From: Thalassotalea sp. Sam97
Lineage (GTDB): Bacteria > Pseudomonadota > Gammaproteobacteria > Enterobacterales > Alteromonadaceae
Reading direction: 5' to 3'
Assembly (NCBI RefSeq): GCF_041379765.1
Contig: NZ_CP166919.1
Span: 248,001-312,000 of the forward strand
Length of the DNA: 64,000 bases
Position numbers and translations under genes: made by a program. How positions within the stretch are numbered: position 1 is the first letter of the stretch; every line of letters starts with the position of its first letter. Under the pieces are notes generated by a model. The model saw only the letters and a list, made by a program, of their open reading frames with translations. It was not told the origin of the DNA and did not search any database. Below are positions 17,591-26,382 of this stretch, in pieces.

Positions 17591-17619
17591 AAAAAGCCCT
17601 GCGTGCGCAGGGCTTTTTT
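17591..17619 (-). terminator. Terminator downstream of yicC
   Basis: AAAAAGCCCTGCG and its near-perfect complement form a GC-rich stem (GCCCTGC with GCAGGGC) flanked by A and T runs, so it can work in both directions. It follows the yicC stop by 23 bases and divides core genes from the island. Confidence 0.85.
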
Positions 17620-17642
17620 AGTGTTAACTTCTTTACGAGGTA

Positions 17643-18506
17643 TTATTCAATATTCTGAATTTGTTCTCTCATCTGCTCAATCAATACTTTCAGTTCCACA
17701 GCAGCTGCTGTGATGTCTGTGTTGATTGATTTAGAGCCTAGGGTGTTGGCTTCGCGGTTGAACTCTTGCATCATAAAGTCTAGGCGTCGGCCTTGTGGGC
17801 CACCTTTTTTAAGGATCTTTTGCGTTTCTTTTACGTGGCTGAATAAGCGGTCGATTTCTTCGTCTACATCCATTTTTTGTGCCAGTAATACCAGTTCTTG
17901 TTCAAGGCGCGTTGAGTCTGGTTCAATACCTGCGTCATTGAATTTTTCTTGAATGCGTTCACGTTGCCATTTGATGATCTCTGGCATGTGCGCTTTTACT
18001 TGGGTTGCTTGCTCGCTAATGGCGTCTAAGCGGTCAGTAATGAGCGTGGCCATGTTGGCACCTTCACTAGCGCGAGCCGCTTTAAAGTCGGTTAGCGCTT
18101 GGTCAAAGCCTTTTAAAAGCTCCGCTGAAATGGTATCCATGTCGGCTTCTTCAGCTTCCATCACCCCAGGCCAGCGCATAATATCAACAGGGTTTAAGGT
18201 GTTGTTACCGGCTTTTTCGTTGATCCATTTGGCACTGTTGATCAGTTGCTCTGCCAGTTTTTCGTTAATGCTTAAGTTACTTTTGGCGGCAGGGTTGGCA
18301 TTAAAACGTAGGCTACATTCCACTTTGCCGCGGTTTAAGTGCTTGCGAAAACGCTCTCTTAATACTGGCTCTAAACCTCGGAACTGTTCAGGTAAGCGGA
18401 AGTAGGTTTCTAGAAAACGTTGGTTAACCGAGCGGATTTCCCAAACGGCGTTGCCCCAATCGCTTTTTACTTCAAAGCGTGCAAAGGCGGTCATAGAGTG
18501 GATCAT
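17643..18506 (-). CDS. yicC: YicC family endoribonuclease
   Basis: The product is 287 residues from the ATG at 18504-18506; MIHSMTAFAR is the conserved YicC start, so the 13 extra codons upstream are rejected. The C-terminal GGPQGRRLDFMMQEFNREANTLGSKS stretch (about residues 250-275 of the longer frame) is a family signature. YicC proteins are stress-related RNases, in E. coli implicated in degrading a small RNA. Gammaproteobacteria usually have yicC next to rph, as here within about 3.3 kb, though three unrelated genes lie between. It is followed by a strong terminator. Confidence 0.92.
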   Translation of the reverse strand: MIHSMTAFARFEVKSDWGNAVWEIRSVNQRFLETYFRLPEQFRGLEPVLRERFRKHLNRGKVECSLRFNANPAAKSNLSINEKLAEQLINSAKWINEKAGNNTLNPVDIMRWPGVMEAEEADMDTISAELLKGFDQALTDFKAARASEGANMATLITDRLDAISEQATQVKAHMPEIIKWQRERIQEKFNDAGIEPDSTRLEQELVLLAQKMDVDEEIDRLFSHVKETQKILKKGGPQGRRLDFMMQEFNREANTLGSKSINTDITAAAVELKVLIEQMREQIQNIE

Positions 18507-18608
18507 GGTTGTTACCCTTATTCTGGTTAGTTTGTGTAAGGGCAATCGGCACGCTCTGCGTTATTGCTAATATGGTGCCAATTGCTAACCCGAATTATGC
18601 AACAGGCG

Positions 18609-20321
18609 CTAGCTTTTCGCTAGCGCTAGTTGGTGTTTGATGGCATCGGCAACACGAAAGGCGTTGGCGTAAATGGTGTAGGTGTACGGTACGCTGCCAC
18701 CTGTTGGCATAAACGAGGCATCGGTAACGTACAGGTTGTCTACATCATGTGCTTTGCAGTTTTTATCGAGTACGGAGGTTTTAGGATCATCACCAAAGCG
18801 ACAGCCTCCGGCTTGTAAATTCGCGGCAGGGTATGAGCTTACCGACGAACTGATGTTGGTTGCGCCCATCGCTTCGAGTAACGTTTCAGCTTTGTTTGCT
18901 AAGTATTCACCTACCTTTAAGTCGTGTTGGTGTGCGCCAATGCGTACTTTGGCAACGGGGTCGCCCCATTTGTCGGTTGTTTCTTGGTCTAGCGATACAT
19001 AACAGTCGTCGTTTGGTAGCCAGTCGTTAAATACTTCAAAGCGTAATGTTTTGCCAAAATTAAAGGCGTCAAAGAGGTTTTTCTTGAGTTGCTCACCCCA
19101 TACTAGCTCGCCGTTGTCATCCCATTGGCTACCACCGGCTTTTGATATCGGGTTTTGGTGGAATAAAAAGTCGATGGTGCCACCTTTGGCGGCGTTGCCA
19201 AATTGCTTGTCATCGATTTTATACCAGTCTTGCAGGGCTCTGTTTATAAACGGGCCAACAACGCGCAATTGTTGCTCTTGGGTATCGCTAAGCTCTGAAA
19301 ATAAAAAGTCACCACGGCCGGTGCCGCCGGCAGAAAATAGTAAGTTTTTACCTACTTGATTATGGTTGTTTGCCAAACCGTTAGGGTGTTTATCGCCTTT
19401 AGAGGCAAGCAACAATCGTGATGTTTCAATGGCTTGGCAGGCAACAACGTAAATATTGCCGGTGACTTTGTGTTTTCGGTTGAGTTTGTCGTAAAACCAT
19501 ACGCCAGCCACTTTGCCTGTCGCGTCAGACTCAAGTTTGAACACCTTACTGTGTGGTTTTATGGTGCAATTACCGGTTGCTACAGCATGGTTAAGTAAGG
19601 CAGCACGGCCACTGCCTTTGGCGCCAGAAGAGCACCCGTAACTTGAACAATAGCCAGAGTATTCACAGCTTTGTCGGCCCATGGCCGGCTTTGATAATAC
19701 CGCACGAGGTACTGGGAAGCTATGATAGCCAATGTCTTTGGCGGCTTGGTCTATCCATGCCGATATCGGATGTTCAGCGGTTGGTGGAAATGGGTAATCG
19801 CCATTGTGAGGCTCAAGGTATGGGTGTTTAACCACTTTACCAGAAACACCAACAACGTTGTCGACCATGTCATAGTATGGGGCGAGCTCATCGTAGCTAA
19901 TTGGCCAGTCGACCACATTGGCGCCATCAATGTCGCCAAACTCACTTTTAAGGCGAAAGTCCATCGGTTTTAGGCGATGAAAATAGCCACTCATTAAATT
20001 CGACGAGCCACCGACCATATTGCCGTTCCAAAAATCCCAGCCTGATTCACTGGTGGCTTCACCTTGCCAGTAGCTGTTACCGTCGCTGTCTTCATATTCT
20101 TCTTCGATAACGTGTTGCTCGTCTTCTAGCTTTGGTGAGTAGGTGGTGCGTCTACAGCAAGCAAGTTCGTCTTTGTAAAAATCTTGTTCGGTAAGCCAAG
20201 GCCCTTTTTCAAGTACCAACACCTTATAGCCTGCTTTGCTAAGTGTATAGGCAACAGGAGATGCACCGGCACCACTGCCAACGATAACCGCATCGTAGTC
20301 GTTGTTTGCGTTGTTTGTCAT
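18609..20321 (-). CDS. GMC family oxidoreductase (FAD)
   Basis: This 570-residue flavoprotein has the N-terminal dinucleotide-binding motif VIVGSGAGASPVAYTL (about 12-27) and the GMC C-terminal block near YVTDASFMPTGGSVPYTYT, with conserved residues for FAD and catalysis. It resembles the large subunit of gluconate 2-dehydrogenase-type enzymes that oxidise sugars or sugar acids. It has no signal peptide; the small subunit encoded 9 bases upstream carries a Tat signal, so the pair is probably exported together as a folded complex. Substrate is unknown. Confidence 0.9.
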   Translation of the reverse strand: MTNNANNDYDAVIVGSGAGASPVAYTLSKAGYKVLVLEKGPWLTEQDFYKDELACCRRTTYSPKLEDEQHVIEEEYEDSDGNSYWQGEATSESGWDFWNGNMVGGSSNLMSGYFHRLKPMDFRLKSEFGDIDGANVVDWPISYDELAPYYDMVDNVVGVSGKVVKHPYLEPHNGDYPFPPTAEHPISAWIDQAAKDIGYHSFPVPRAVLSKPAMGRQSCEYSGYCSSYGCSSGAKGSGRAALLNHAVATGNCTIKPHSKVFKLESDATGKVAGVWFYDKLNRKHKVTGNIYVVACQAIETSRLLLASKGDKHPNGLANNHNQVGKNLLFSAGGTGRGDFLFSELSDTQEQQLRVVGPFINRALQDWYKIDDKQFGNAAKGGTIDFLFHQNPISKAGGSQWDDNGELVWGEQLKKNLFDAFNFGKTLRFEVFNDWLPNDDCYVSLDQETTDKWGDPVAKVRIGAHQHDLKVGEYLANKAETLLEAMGATNISSSVSSYPAANLQAGGCRFGDDPKTSVLDKNCKAHDVDNLYVTDASFMPTGGSVPYTYTIYANAFRVADAIKHQLALAKS

Positions 20322-20330
20322 GGTATGTCC

Positions 20331-20942
20331 CTATCCTTGTTTTACGTTTATTTGTCCATAGGCGGGCAGTTGCCAATAGCGTTTATCTTTACTTGGCATT
20401 GGAAATCCAGCTTGGTGATTTAACCACTGCCAGCCAATGCCGTTTGGATTACCGCCATAAGCGCTTGGCGCAAGCATGGCTTCGAACAGGTAGCTTAATA
20501 GGGTAGAGATCCAGTTTTCACCCGCACGGGAGCGGCTTATTTGTTTTAAGGCCTGTTCTTTTTGTGCTGTGGTTAAGTGAATAAATTTAGCGCTCATGTT
20601 TTTTTCAGTGTAACCGTTTAACCAGCCAACGCCGTTTTTAATAAACTGCTTTTCGTCTTCGGCTATCGGTTGCTCTGTAATAAGTAAATAAAGGTAGTTA
20701 ATCGCTGCAAAGTCTTTGGCGCCTGGGCCAGTTTCAGAGCTTGGCAATAGGTGTTGCATGACATGATCTAGGGTTGCCCATGGCTCAACGTTAAAGTCTA
20801 CGTTAGCTGCTTTGGCCAATGTGCTGGCGGGAAGGGCGGTTATGGCAGAGGTTACGGCTGCTGCTTTTAAAAACTGCCGGCGAGAAATTCTCGCGACAAT
20901 TGACTTTGGTGGTTGATAGTTGTCATCAAAGAAACTGTTCAT
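20331..20942 (-). CDS. Gluconate 2-dehydrogenase subunit 3 family protein, Tat signal
   Basis: The 203-residue protein starts with a twin-arginine signal: SRRQFLKAAA at about 20-29, then a hydrophobic stretch and an Ala-rich cleavage region near residue 45. The rest fits the small subunit 3 of membrane/periplasmic gluconate dehydrogenases, which pairs with the GMC flavoprotein encoded next. It should carry the signal-less flavoprotein across the membrane. The usual cytochrome c subunit gene is absent here. Confidence 0.85.
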   Translation of the reverse strand: MNSFFDDNYQPPKSIVARISRRQFLKAAAVTSAITALPASTLAKAANVDFNVEPWATLDHVMQHLLPSSETGPGAKDFAAINYLYLLITEQPIAEDEKQFIKNGVGWLNGYTEKNMSAKFIHLTTAQKEQALKQISRSRAGENWISTLLSYLFEAMLAPSAYGGNPNGIGWQWLNHQAGFPMPSKDKRYWQLPAYGQINVKQG

Positions 20943-20970
20943 AAATACCCATAGCTGTATATTGTGGTTA

Positions 20971-21561
20971 TTATTCGTCGCTGTTGTTTTGTTGGCTTAA
21001 TTGCGCCTGTTTTTGCAAGTTCGCTTGGTTATTGGCAAATCCGAAGCTATCAATAAAGGCTAACCAACGCTCTTTTGAGTACTCACCATTAATTAAAAAT
21101 TCAGCAGTATCTTTCGATAGCATCACTTTACCTTGAGCGGTCGATACGTACATATGTGGATAACCCAGTACTGGCGGTAAACCGGCCATAAATGCCGAGT
21201 TTTCATTTTCATCGCTAACACTAACCTTTAGGCGAACAAAATTAGCATTTAGGGCGTGTTGAACATCCGGATTGGCTGTTAAAAAGGCGTCAATTTTTTT
21301 ACACCAAGAGCACCAGCTACCACCAATTTCAATCAGTATATTGCGATCAGTTTGGTTGGCCAGCGTAATGGCCGCTTTAGCGTCGGCAAATGGATCGCGT
21401 TTGGCATCGTAAACAGTAGAGTATACGGGTAAGGTTGAGCCACCTTGCCCAGCAACTGTTTGCTGGGCTGATGCTTGCTGTTCACTGGCATTGCTAACAA
21501 CACTGCATAGTGCCAATAAGCAGGCAATGCTGAACTGCAGGATACGTCTGTTGAATATCAT
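20971..21561 (-). CDS. Exported thioredoxin-like protein
   Basis: The 196-residue product begins with an N-terminal signal peptide (hydrophobic stretch about 9-24, ending in SNA). A thioredoxin-fold active site, GGSWCSWCKKID, lies at about residues 80-91 (CxxC). A cis-Pro-like region, VLGYPHMYVS, follows. It is first in a three-gene minus-strand run with the Tat small subunit and GMC oxidoreductase, gap 28 bases. It may act on disulfides of that complex or be an electron partner, but this is inferred. A low-complexity Gln/Ala-rich segment follows the signal. Confidence 0.82.
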   Translation of the reverse strand: MIFNRRILQFSIACLLALCSVVSNASEQQASAQQTVAGQGGSTLPVYSTVYDAKRDPFADAKAAITLANQTDRNILIEIGGSWCSWCKKIDAFLTANPDVQHALNANFVRLKVSVSDENENSAFMAGLPPVLGYPHMYVSTAQGKVMLSKDTAEFLINGEYSKERWLAFIDSFGFANNQANLQKQAQLSQQNNSDE

Positions 21562-21593
21562 TTTTAGTCTACACTGAGTCTTAGTTGTGGCTT

Positions 21594-21662
21594 ATACCAA
21601 TTACACAGCATAAAAGCTTTTAAACTCTCACTGAGTGAGCAATAACTTAATGTGATTGGTAT
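21594..21662. repeat. Palindromic intergenic repeat element
   Basis: ATACCAATTACA at 21594-21605 and TGTGATTGGTAT at 21651-21662 are inverted copies differing at one base. Inside is a hairpin, CTCAC at 21627-21631 with GTGAG at 21635-21639. The 69-base unit resembles ATACCAAT...ATTGGTAT intergenic repeats seen in Alteromonadales genomes, possibly a miniature mobile unit. It lies between divergent genes. Confidence 0.6.
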
Positions 21663-21815
21663 TACTGTTACGGAATATGACCTTGTTAGTATTAACTAAA
21701 TTTCAGTAACTTGCACCTAATAGCAAATTTCGCCATAAATAACCCCTGTACCTGTTAAATAATGGGCGGTTTCTATATAATGCCGCCAGTAAAAATTAAT
21801 AAATTAGGAATGACT

Positions 21816-22529
21816 ATGCGACCAAGTGGCCGAAGTGCCGGGCAGATCCGCCCAGTAACCATTACCCGTCAATTTACCGCTCACGCTGAAGGCTCAGTGT
21901 TAATTGAATTTGGCGACACCAAAGTTATCTGTACCGCCAGTGTTGAAGAAGGGGTACCACGATTCCTTAAAGGCCAAGGCAAAGGTTGGATCACCGCTGA
22001 ATACGGCATGTTACCGCGCTCTACTCATACTCGTATGCGTCGTGAAGCGACACAAGGCAAGCAAAGTGGTCGCACGCAAGAAATCTCACGCTTAATCGCC
22101 CGTGCGTTACGTGCGGCAGTTGATTTAGCGGCTTTAGGCGAAAACACGATTACCGTTGACTGTGACGTTATTCAGGCTGACGGTGGTACTCGTACAGCAT
22201 CAATCACTGGTGCTTGTGTCGCACTTGTTGATGCACTTGATCACATGCGCGCCAAAGGCATTTTAAAAACTAACCCTCTTAAGCACATGATTGCGGCTGT
22301 ATCGGTTGGTATCTATGAAGGCGTAGCGGTAGCTGATTTAGACTACCCAGAAGACAGCGCGGCAGAAACCGACATGAATGTGGTAATGACCGACACTGGT
22401 AAGCTAATTGAAGTACAAGGTACCGCTGAGGAAGCACCATTTAGTTTTGATGAAATGGCCGAAATGATGCAACTAGCAAAAGCGGGTATTAACGAATTAT
22501 TTGATGCGCAAAAAGCAGCATTAAACTAA
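21816..22529 (+). CDS. rph: Ribonuclease PH
   Basis: The 237-residue protein is strongly like E. coli RNase PH, with MRPSGR at the start, [22 protein letters not shown], and the phosphate-binding GGRT-like [10 protein letters not shown]. The enzyme removes 3' nucleotides from tRNA precursors using phosphate. The start chosen is the ATG at 21816: AGGA at 21806-21809 gives a 6-base spacing, and the product then begins like its relatives. ATGs at 21810 and 21780 are in frame but less likely. It is upstream of pyrE with a 25-base gap, the classical rph-pyrE operon. Confidence 0.95.
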   Translation: MRPSGRSAGQIRPVTITRQFTAHAEGSVLIEFGDTKVICTASVEEGVPRFLKGQGKGWITAEYGMLPRSTHTRMRREATQGKQSGRTQEISRLIARALRAAVDLAALGENTITVDCDVIQADGGTRTASITGACVALVDALDHMRAKGILKTNPLKHMIAAVSVGIYEGVAVADLDYPEDSAAETDMNVVMTDTGKLIEVQGTAEEAPFSFDEMAEMMQLAKAGINELFDAQKAALN

Positions 22530-22554
22530 ATAGTAAGCAGTCACAGGAAAAACG

Positions 22555-23199
22555 ATGAAAGATTATCAACGCGAGTTTATAGAGTTTGCTCTAGAGAAAC
22601 AGGTTTTACGCTTTGGTGAATTTACCTTAAAGTCAGGTCGTACTAGCCCTTATTTTTTCAATGCCGGTTTGTTTAATACAGGTCGTGACCTTGCTCGTTT
22701 AGGTCGCTTTTATGCGGCGGCTTTGGCTGATTCTGGTATCGATTACGATTTACTGTTTGGCCCAGCGTACAAAGGCATTCCAATTGCAACAACGACAGCG
22801 GTCGCGCTTGCTGATCACCACGATACAGACGTACCGTACTGCTTTAATCGCAAAGAAGCGAAAACCCACGGTGAAGGCGGTAACTTGGTAGGCTCTGCGC
22901 TAGAAGGCAAAGTAATGCTGGTTGATGACGTAATTACCGCAGGTACGGCAATTCGTGAATCAATGGAAATTATTAAAGCCAATGGCGCTGAGTTATCTGG
23001 CGTGTTAATCGCTCTTGACCGTCAAGAAAAAGGTCAAGGCGAGTTATCGGCTATTCAAGAAGTTGAGCGTGACTTTGGTACCAGCGTGGTTGCTATTGTT
23101 AGCTTAAACGATGTGATCAGCTACTTAACTGAAAAAGGCGATATGGCACAGCACTTAGATGCGGTTAAAGCCTATCGTGACCAGTACGGTATCGAATAA
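22555..23199 (+). CDS. pyrE: Orotate phosphoribosyltransferase
   Basis: The 214-residue protein has the PRPP-binding motif [14 protein letters not shown] at about 121-134 and the typical N-terminal [10 protein letters not shown]. It forms orotidine 5'-phosphate in pyrimidine synthesis. AGGA precedes the ATG. In enterics pyrE is attenuated through rph; here the gap is too short for a separate attenuator and none was seen between the genes. Two hairpins follow. Confidence 0.96.
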   Translation: MKDYQREFIEFALEKQVLRFGEFTLKSGRTSPYFFNAGLFNTGRDLARLGRFYAAALADSGIDYDLLFGPAYKGIPIATTTAVALADHHDTDVPYCFNRKEAKTHGEGGNLVGSALEGKVMLVDDVITAGTAIRESMEIIKANGAELSGVLIALDRQEKGQGELSAIQEVERDFGTSVVAIVSLNDVISYLTEKGDMAQHLDAVKAYRDQYGIE

Positions 23200-23220
23200 G
23201 GCGTAAATTGTTTAACGTTT

Positions 23221-23240
23221 GCCCCGTTCTAGAATGGGGC
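23221..23240 (+). terminator. Hairpin after pyrE
   Basis: GCCCCGTTCT at 23221-23230 and AGAATGGGGC at 23231-23240 form a stem with one G-T pair and a very tight turn. A weak T-rich tail follows. It is likely the first of two pyrE terminators. Confidence 0.6.
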
Positions 23241-23278
23241 TGTTAATATTATAAAAGTCGCTCATTGCTGATTGATGC

Positions 23279-23307
23279 AAAAACGGGATCAGTTGATCCC
23301 GTTTTTT
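23279..23307. terminator. Strong bidirectional terminator after pyrE
   Basis: AAAAACGGGATC, a 4-base AGTT loop, then GATCCCGTTTTTT form a strong stem with A and T runs on either side. It can stop pyrE from the left and the ATPase gene at 23392 from the right. Confidence 0.9.
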
Positions 23308-23391
23308 GTTCTAGCAACGACCTATTCAAGCACTTCGATTAATAAAAAGTACAATAGCTTACGGGTCTTGGCGCTTAACGTTGAATCAATA

Positions 23392-24555
23392 TTAAGATTC
23401 TTGGATAGCAATGGTGGCTAGCGCTGGGTCTACAACATAATAAGTGTTAGTTTTTATATCAAGCCCTATTCTGTCGCTTTTGATTAGCTGGTCGATTGCT
23501 GACTTAATAGATGATGGTGCTAAATTCAGTTTTCTAACAACGTCAGCGCTTCTCATTTGAGTGTTAATACCTTTAGCAATACCCATAATTACTTTGCGTT
23601 CATTTGGTGTTAATGACGTGATTTCATGTGCATTTTCACGAGCTGCAACTTGTATGATGTATTCCCAAGCGTCACTGACATCTTCGGCTGTTGGCGCTGT
23701 ATCATTAAGCCATAGCTCGTCACACAAGCTGTTGACGTAATAAGGGTGTCTTTGCGTTAAAAACATTACGCGTTCAAATGCCTTGGAGTTAAGTTCTTCA
23801 TTCCATCGTTTGATGGCGAGTTTATTTAGGTGAACCTGATAATGCTCGGCTTTAATGCGTGATAATTCAAACGTTTGAGTTTGGTTATACAATGGTCTCT
23901 TCTGATCGGTCATTGCTTGCCTCATCAGAGCGCGTTCAGAGCCGGCTAAGATAAATGTTGTCGATTTAGCGTCTTCCAAACATTCGCGGATAGCTGATTC
24001 CACTTGCATGAAGTTTTTCAACTTTCCAATTTCTTGAAACTCATCAATGAAGAGCACAGCGCGAAATTCAAATTTATTGGCTAGTTTATCCAAGCCTTTT
24101 AGTGCAGCTTCTAGAGTGTCCAAGTCGTATGTGATTGTGGTAGAAACTTGCAACTTGGTGTTCTCAATTCTCAAAGAGGGAGTGAGTTTTTGGTACACAC
24201 TAGAAAGGATTTCAGAGCCTCTATGTAATAGATGGTTTAGATCTTTTGAGTCTAGCTTGCTGGTAAGTATTGAATGGGTGAGGTTGTCGATAGCCGTTAT
24301 GATTTTTTTAACAACATTATCAATATCCGACGTGAAACGAAGATGAACTCTTTGATAGACTATCTTAATATCATTTGCTGCATGTATGTCATCTATTGTT
24401 TGTTCAACAAGGGATGTTTTACCATGCCTCCTGTATTCTTGAATCCAGCAGTGGCGGCCAATTTTTATGTACTTACTTAACTTTGCTCGCTCATTAGTTC
24501 TATTACAAAATGCTACGCCAGTAACTTTTGTTTTCGGGAAATAGTCTATATTCAT
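23392..24555 (-). CDS. STAND-like AAA ATPase with winged-helix C-terminus
   Basis: From the ATG at 24555, preceded by GGA at good spacing, the protein has 387 residues; an in-frame ATG at 24570 lacks a binding site. Numbered from 24570, the P-loop is YRRHGKTSL at about 46-54, missing the first glycine of GxxxxGKT, and Walker B is VLFIDEFQEI at 172-181. Later motifs (AGSERALM, HPYYVN) match the archaeal-type ATPase_2 group of STAND NTPases. The last 80 residues look like a winged helix. The gene stands alone between core pyrE and DUF4144-mscS, so it is probably acquired. A role in defence or regulation is a guess. Confidence 0.75.
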   Translation of the reverse strand: MNIDYFPKTKVTGVAFCNRTNERAKLSKYIKIGRHCWIQEYRRHGKTSLVEQTIDDIHAANDIKIVYQRVHLRFTSDIDNVVKKIITAIDNLTHSILTSKLDSKDLNHLLHRGSEILSSVYQKLTPSLRIENTKLQVSTTITYDLDTLEAALKGLDKLANKFEFRAVLFIDEFQEIGKLKNFMQVESAIRECLEDAKSTTFILAGSERALMRQAMTDQKRPLYNQTQTFELSRIKAEHYQVHLNKLAIKRWNEELNSKAFERVMFLTQRHPYYVNSLCDELWLNDTAPTAEDVSDAWEYIIQVAARENAHEITSLTPNERKVIMGIAKGINTQMRSADVVRKLNLAPSSIKSAIDQLIKSDRIGLDIKTNTYYVVDPALATIAIQES

Positions 24556-24570
24556 GATCGGTTCCGTCAT

Positions 24571-24820
24571 TGCTAATTAGGTTATTTTAACGTTCAAATA
24601 GCCGTGTCGCAAGTTCCGACACGAAGGTTGCGTCACGGAGTGTTTGGCACGGAGATTTCGATTCGCAACCATTTGTTAATTCCCTATCACATCCCTATCA
24701 CCATGGAACAAAATACAGAAAACTCCCGTTTAGGCATTACTTTTCTGCGCAAAGGCACTGAAAACACCTTAACTTTTGGGTATCTGCTTTTCAGGGATTA
24801 ACAGCCGATGATGAATTAAA
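24571..24820. other. Intergenic region with two small hairpins
   Basis: This 250-base stretch has CGTGTCG at 24603-24609 pairing with CGACACG at 24617-24623, and a second inverted pair, CTGAAAA near 24758 with TTTTCAG near 24788. A 65-codon plus-strand frame spans much of it but resembles no protein I know. It may be the scar of an inserted element around the ATPase gene. Confidence 0.35.
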
Positions 24821-25153
24821 TTAATTATCTTGCATAGAGGCGATGATTTGCATCACTTCGGCAATATTACCAGCGCCAATTTTGCCAACGCAGCATTGTT
24901 GGTTAACCGCAGCGTGGAGTTGAGCAAGCTCAATCATATTCTCCAGTGTTGCTGTGCCTAGCACTTCGGTGCTTGCCATATTTTGTTGCACAGCAGGCAA
25001 TGAAAACACGTGACCGTGGCTATCGATAAGCACGTCACGATCGCTAAACACGTACAACAACATTTCTTCATCATTAAGCCAGTCTTGCTCACTGACGATG
25101 TAAATCAACTCATCTTCGCCATCGTGTTTAACAACGGCAGGCCAAGCGATCAT
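24821..25153 (-). CDS. DUF4144 family protein
   Basis: The 110-residue protein, opening IAWPAVVKHDGEDELIYI, looks like the small DUF4144 family of Shewanella, Vibrio and relatives. Two adjacent cysteines (CC) are near residue 88. No function is known. It overlaps mscS by 4 bases and is downstream in the same operon. The family name is from memory of the N-terminal pattern. Confidence 0.65.
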   Translation of the reverse strand: MIAWPAVVKHDGEDELIYIVSEQDWLNDEEMLLYVFSDRDVLIDSHGHVFSLPAVQQNMASTEVLGTATLENMIELAQLHAAVNQQCCVGKIGAGNIAEVMQIIASMQDN

Positions 25154-26361
25154 ATATCCGTGTCCCTAGTTGATGCATTAGAATCGCCAACAATATGACT
25201 TCTTACGCCATATTGCTGACTTTGTTGATTGCCATCAGCGTGTTTTTTGTCGGTGAGGCCAGCTTGTTCTATGGCTCTAGCAGCGAGTAAGCTTTCCGGT
25301 ACTTCTTTTATGTATAAGTCGCGCTTCGCGTATGGGATCTCTATATTGTTCTCCGCGAATTTTCGGTAAATGGCATTATTGATTTGATGCAAAATACGGC
25401 CACGATCGCCAGGATTTTCAATCCAGCCCATCACTTCAAAGTCTAAACTTGAGCCGCCAAAGGTACGAAAACGCACAACGGGTGGTGGGTATGAGCAAAT
25501 TTCATCTTCTTCTTGCACTACACTGTTAAGCACTTTTTGTACTAAATCAAGATCACTGCCATAGGCGCAACCGACTTGGGCGCGAATACGTGATTTAGTG
25601 CTAGGTCCCGCCGATTCATTAACAATTTTTGTGTTACCCATAACCGAGTTGGGGATGGTAATTTCAATATGATCACGGGTCAATATGCGAGTACTACGTA
25701 AACCAATGTTGGTTACCTCACCGCGCTCACCGGATTCTAATACAACATAGTCTTTAATTTTGTAGGGTGAGTCGGCCATGATCAGCACCCCAGAAAATAA
25801 GTTGGCTAAGGTGTCTTTAGCGGCAAAACCCACGGCAATACCGACAATACCAGCCGAGGCAAGCCATGCGGTCATATCGATGTTCCATGACGAGAAAATC
25901 ATATAAATCGAAACAACGAAAATCAGAATCAGCGCCAAGTTTTCAAACAGTGGCAAGGTTTGCATGTGTAAGATTTTAAAACGCCTATCATTGGCTGCAA
26001 CGCTGTGCAAAATAATGCGGGTAATGCGCATCACAAATAATGTCCACATAATGGCCAGCACAGTGTAAAACATAGGGAATAGGTATTTGGTTACTTCATC
26101 AGGCGCTTCAGCAATTTTTGAGGCGATGGCAAGACCAAAGATAACCACCGAGTAAAACAGCGGTTTATGTAACAGTTCAATTAACTGGTCATCAAACTTG
26201 CCATTGGTTTTGCTCGCTAACTTTTGAATCCAAGTAATAACGACTTTATCAATAAGCCAAGCAACAACCAGTGAGGCAAGCACGACGACGCCTGCTTGCA
26301 AAAATACGTTGTCGCCAAAGTAACTGAGGTAGTCTTTTATCTGGCTGTCGAGTTGTTCCAT
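25150..26361 (-). CDS. Small-conductance mechanosensitive channel family protein (MscS)
   Basis: The 403-residue protein has several N-terminal membrane segments (about 20-40, 75-90, 100-120, 138-160) and then the MscS pore helix region, WLASAGIVGIAVGFAAKDTL, with small residues lining the pore, and LFSGVLIMADSPYKIKDYV, the beta-domain entry. The C-terminal cytoplasmic domain ends near residue 370, followed by a polar tail. It should open under membrane tension and protect against osmotic downshock. A member of the YbdG/MscM-like subgroup is possible. Confidence 0.9.
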   Translation of the reverse strand: MEQLDSQIKDYLSYFGDNVFLQAGVVVLASLVVAWLIDKVVITWIQKLASKTNGKFDDQLIELLHKPLFYSVVIFGLAIASKIAEAPDEVTKYLFPMFYTVLAIMWTLFVMRITRIILHSVAANDRRFKILHMQTLPLFENLALILIFVVSIYMIFSSWNIDMTAWLASAGIVGIAVGFAAKDTLANLFSGVLIMADSPYKIKDYVVLESGERGEVTNIGLRSTRILTRDHIEITIPNSVMGNTKIVNESAGPSTKSRIRAQVGCAYGSDLDLVQKVLNSVVQEEDEICSYPPPVVRFRTFGGSSLDFEVMGWIENPGDRGRILHQINNAIYRKFAENNIEIPYAKRDLYIKEVPESLLAARAIEQAGLTDKKHADGNQQSQQYGVRSHIVGDSNASTRDTDI

Positions 26362-26382
26362 CTTAGCTCCCTGTACTGCTAA

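Noticed and set aside
22530..22554. A pyrE attenuator between rph and pyrE
   Set aside because: The gap is only 25 bases, with no hairpin or T run.
24604..24801. 65-codon open frame upstream of the STAND-like ATPase
   Set aside because: It begins within a hairpin, uses a weak start and resembles nothing; more likely non-coding scar sequence.
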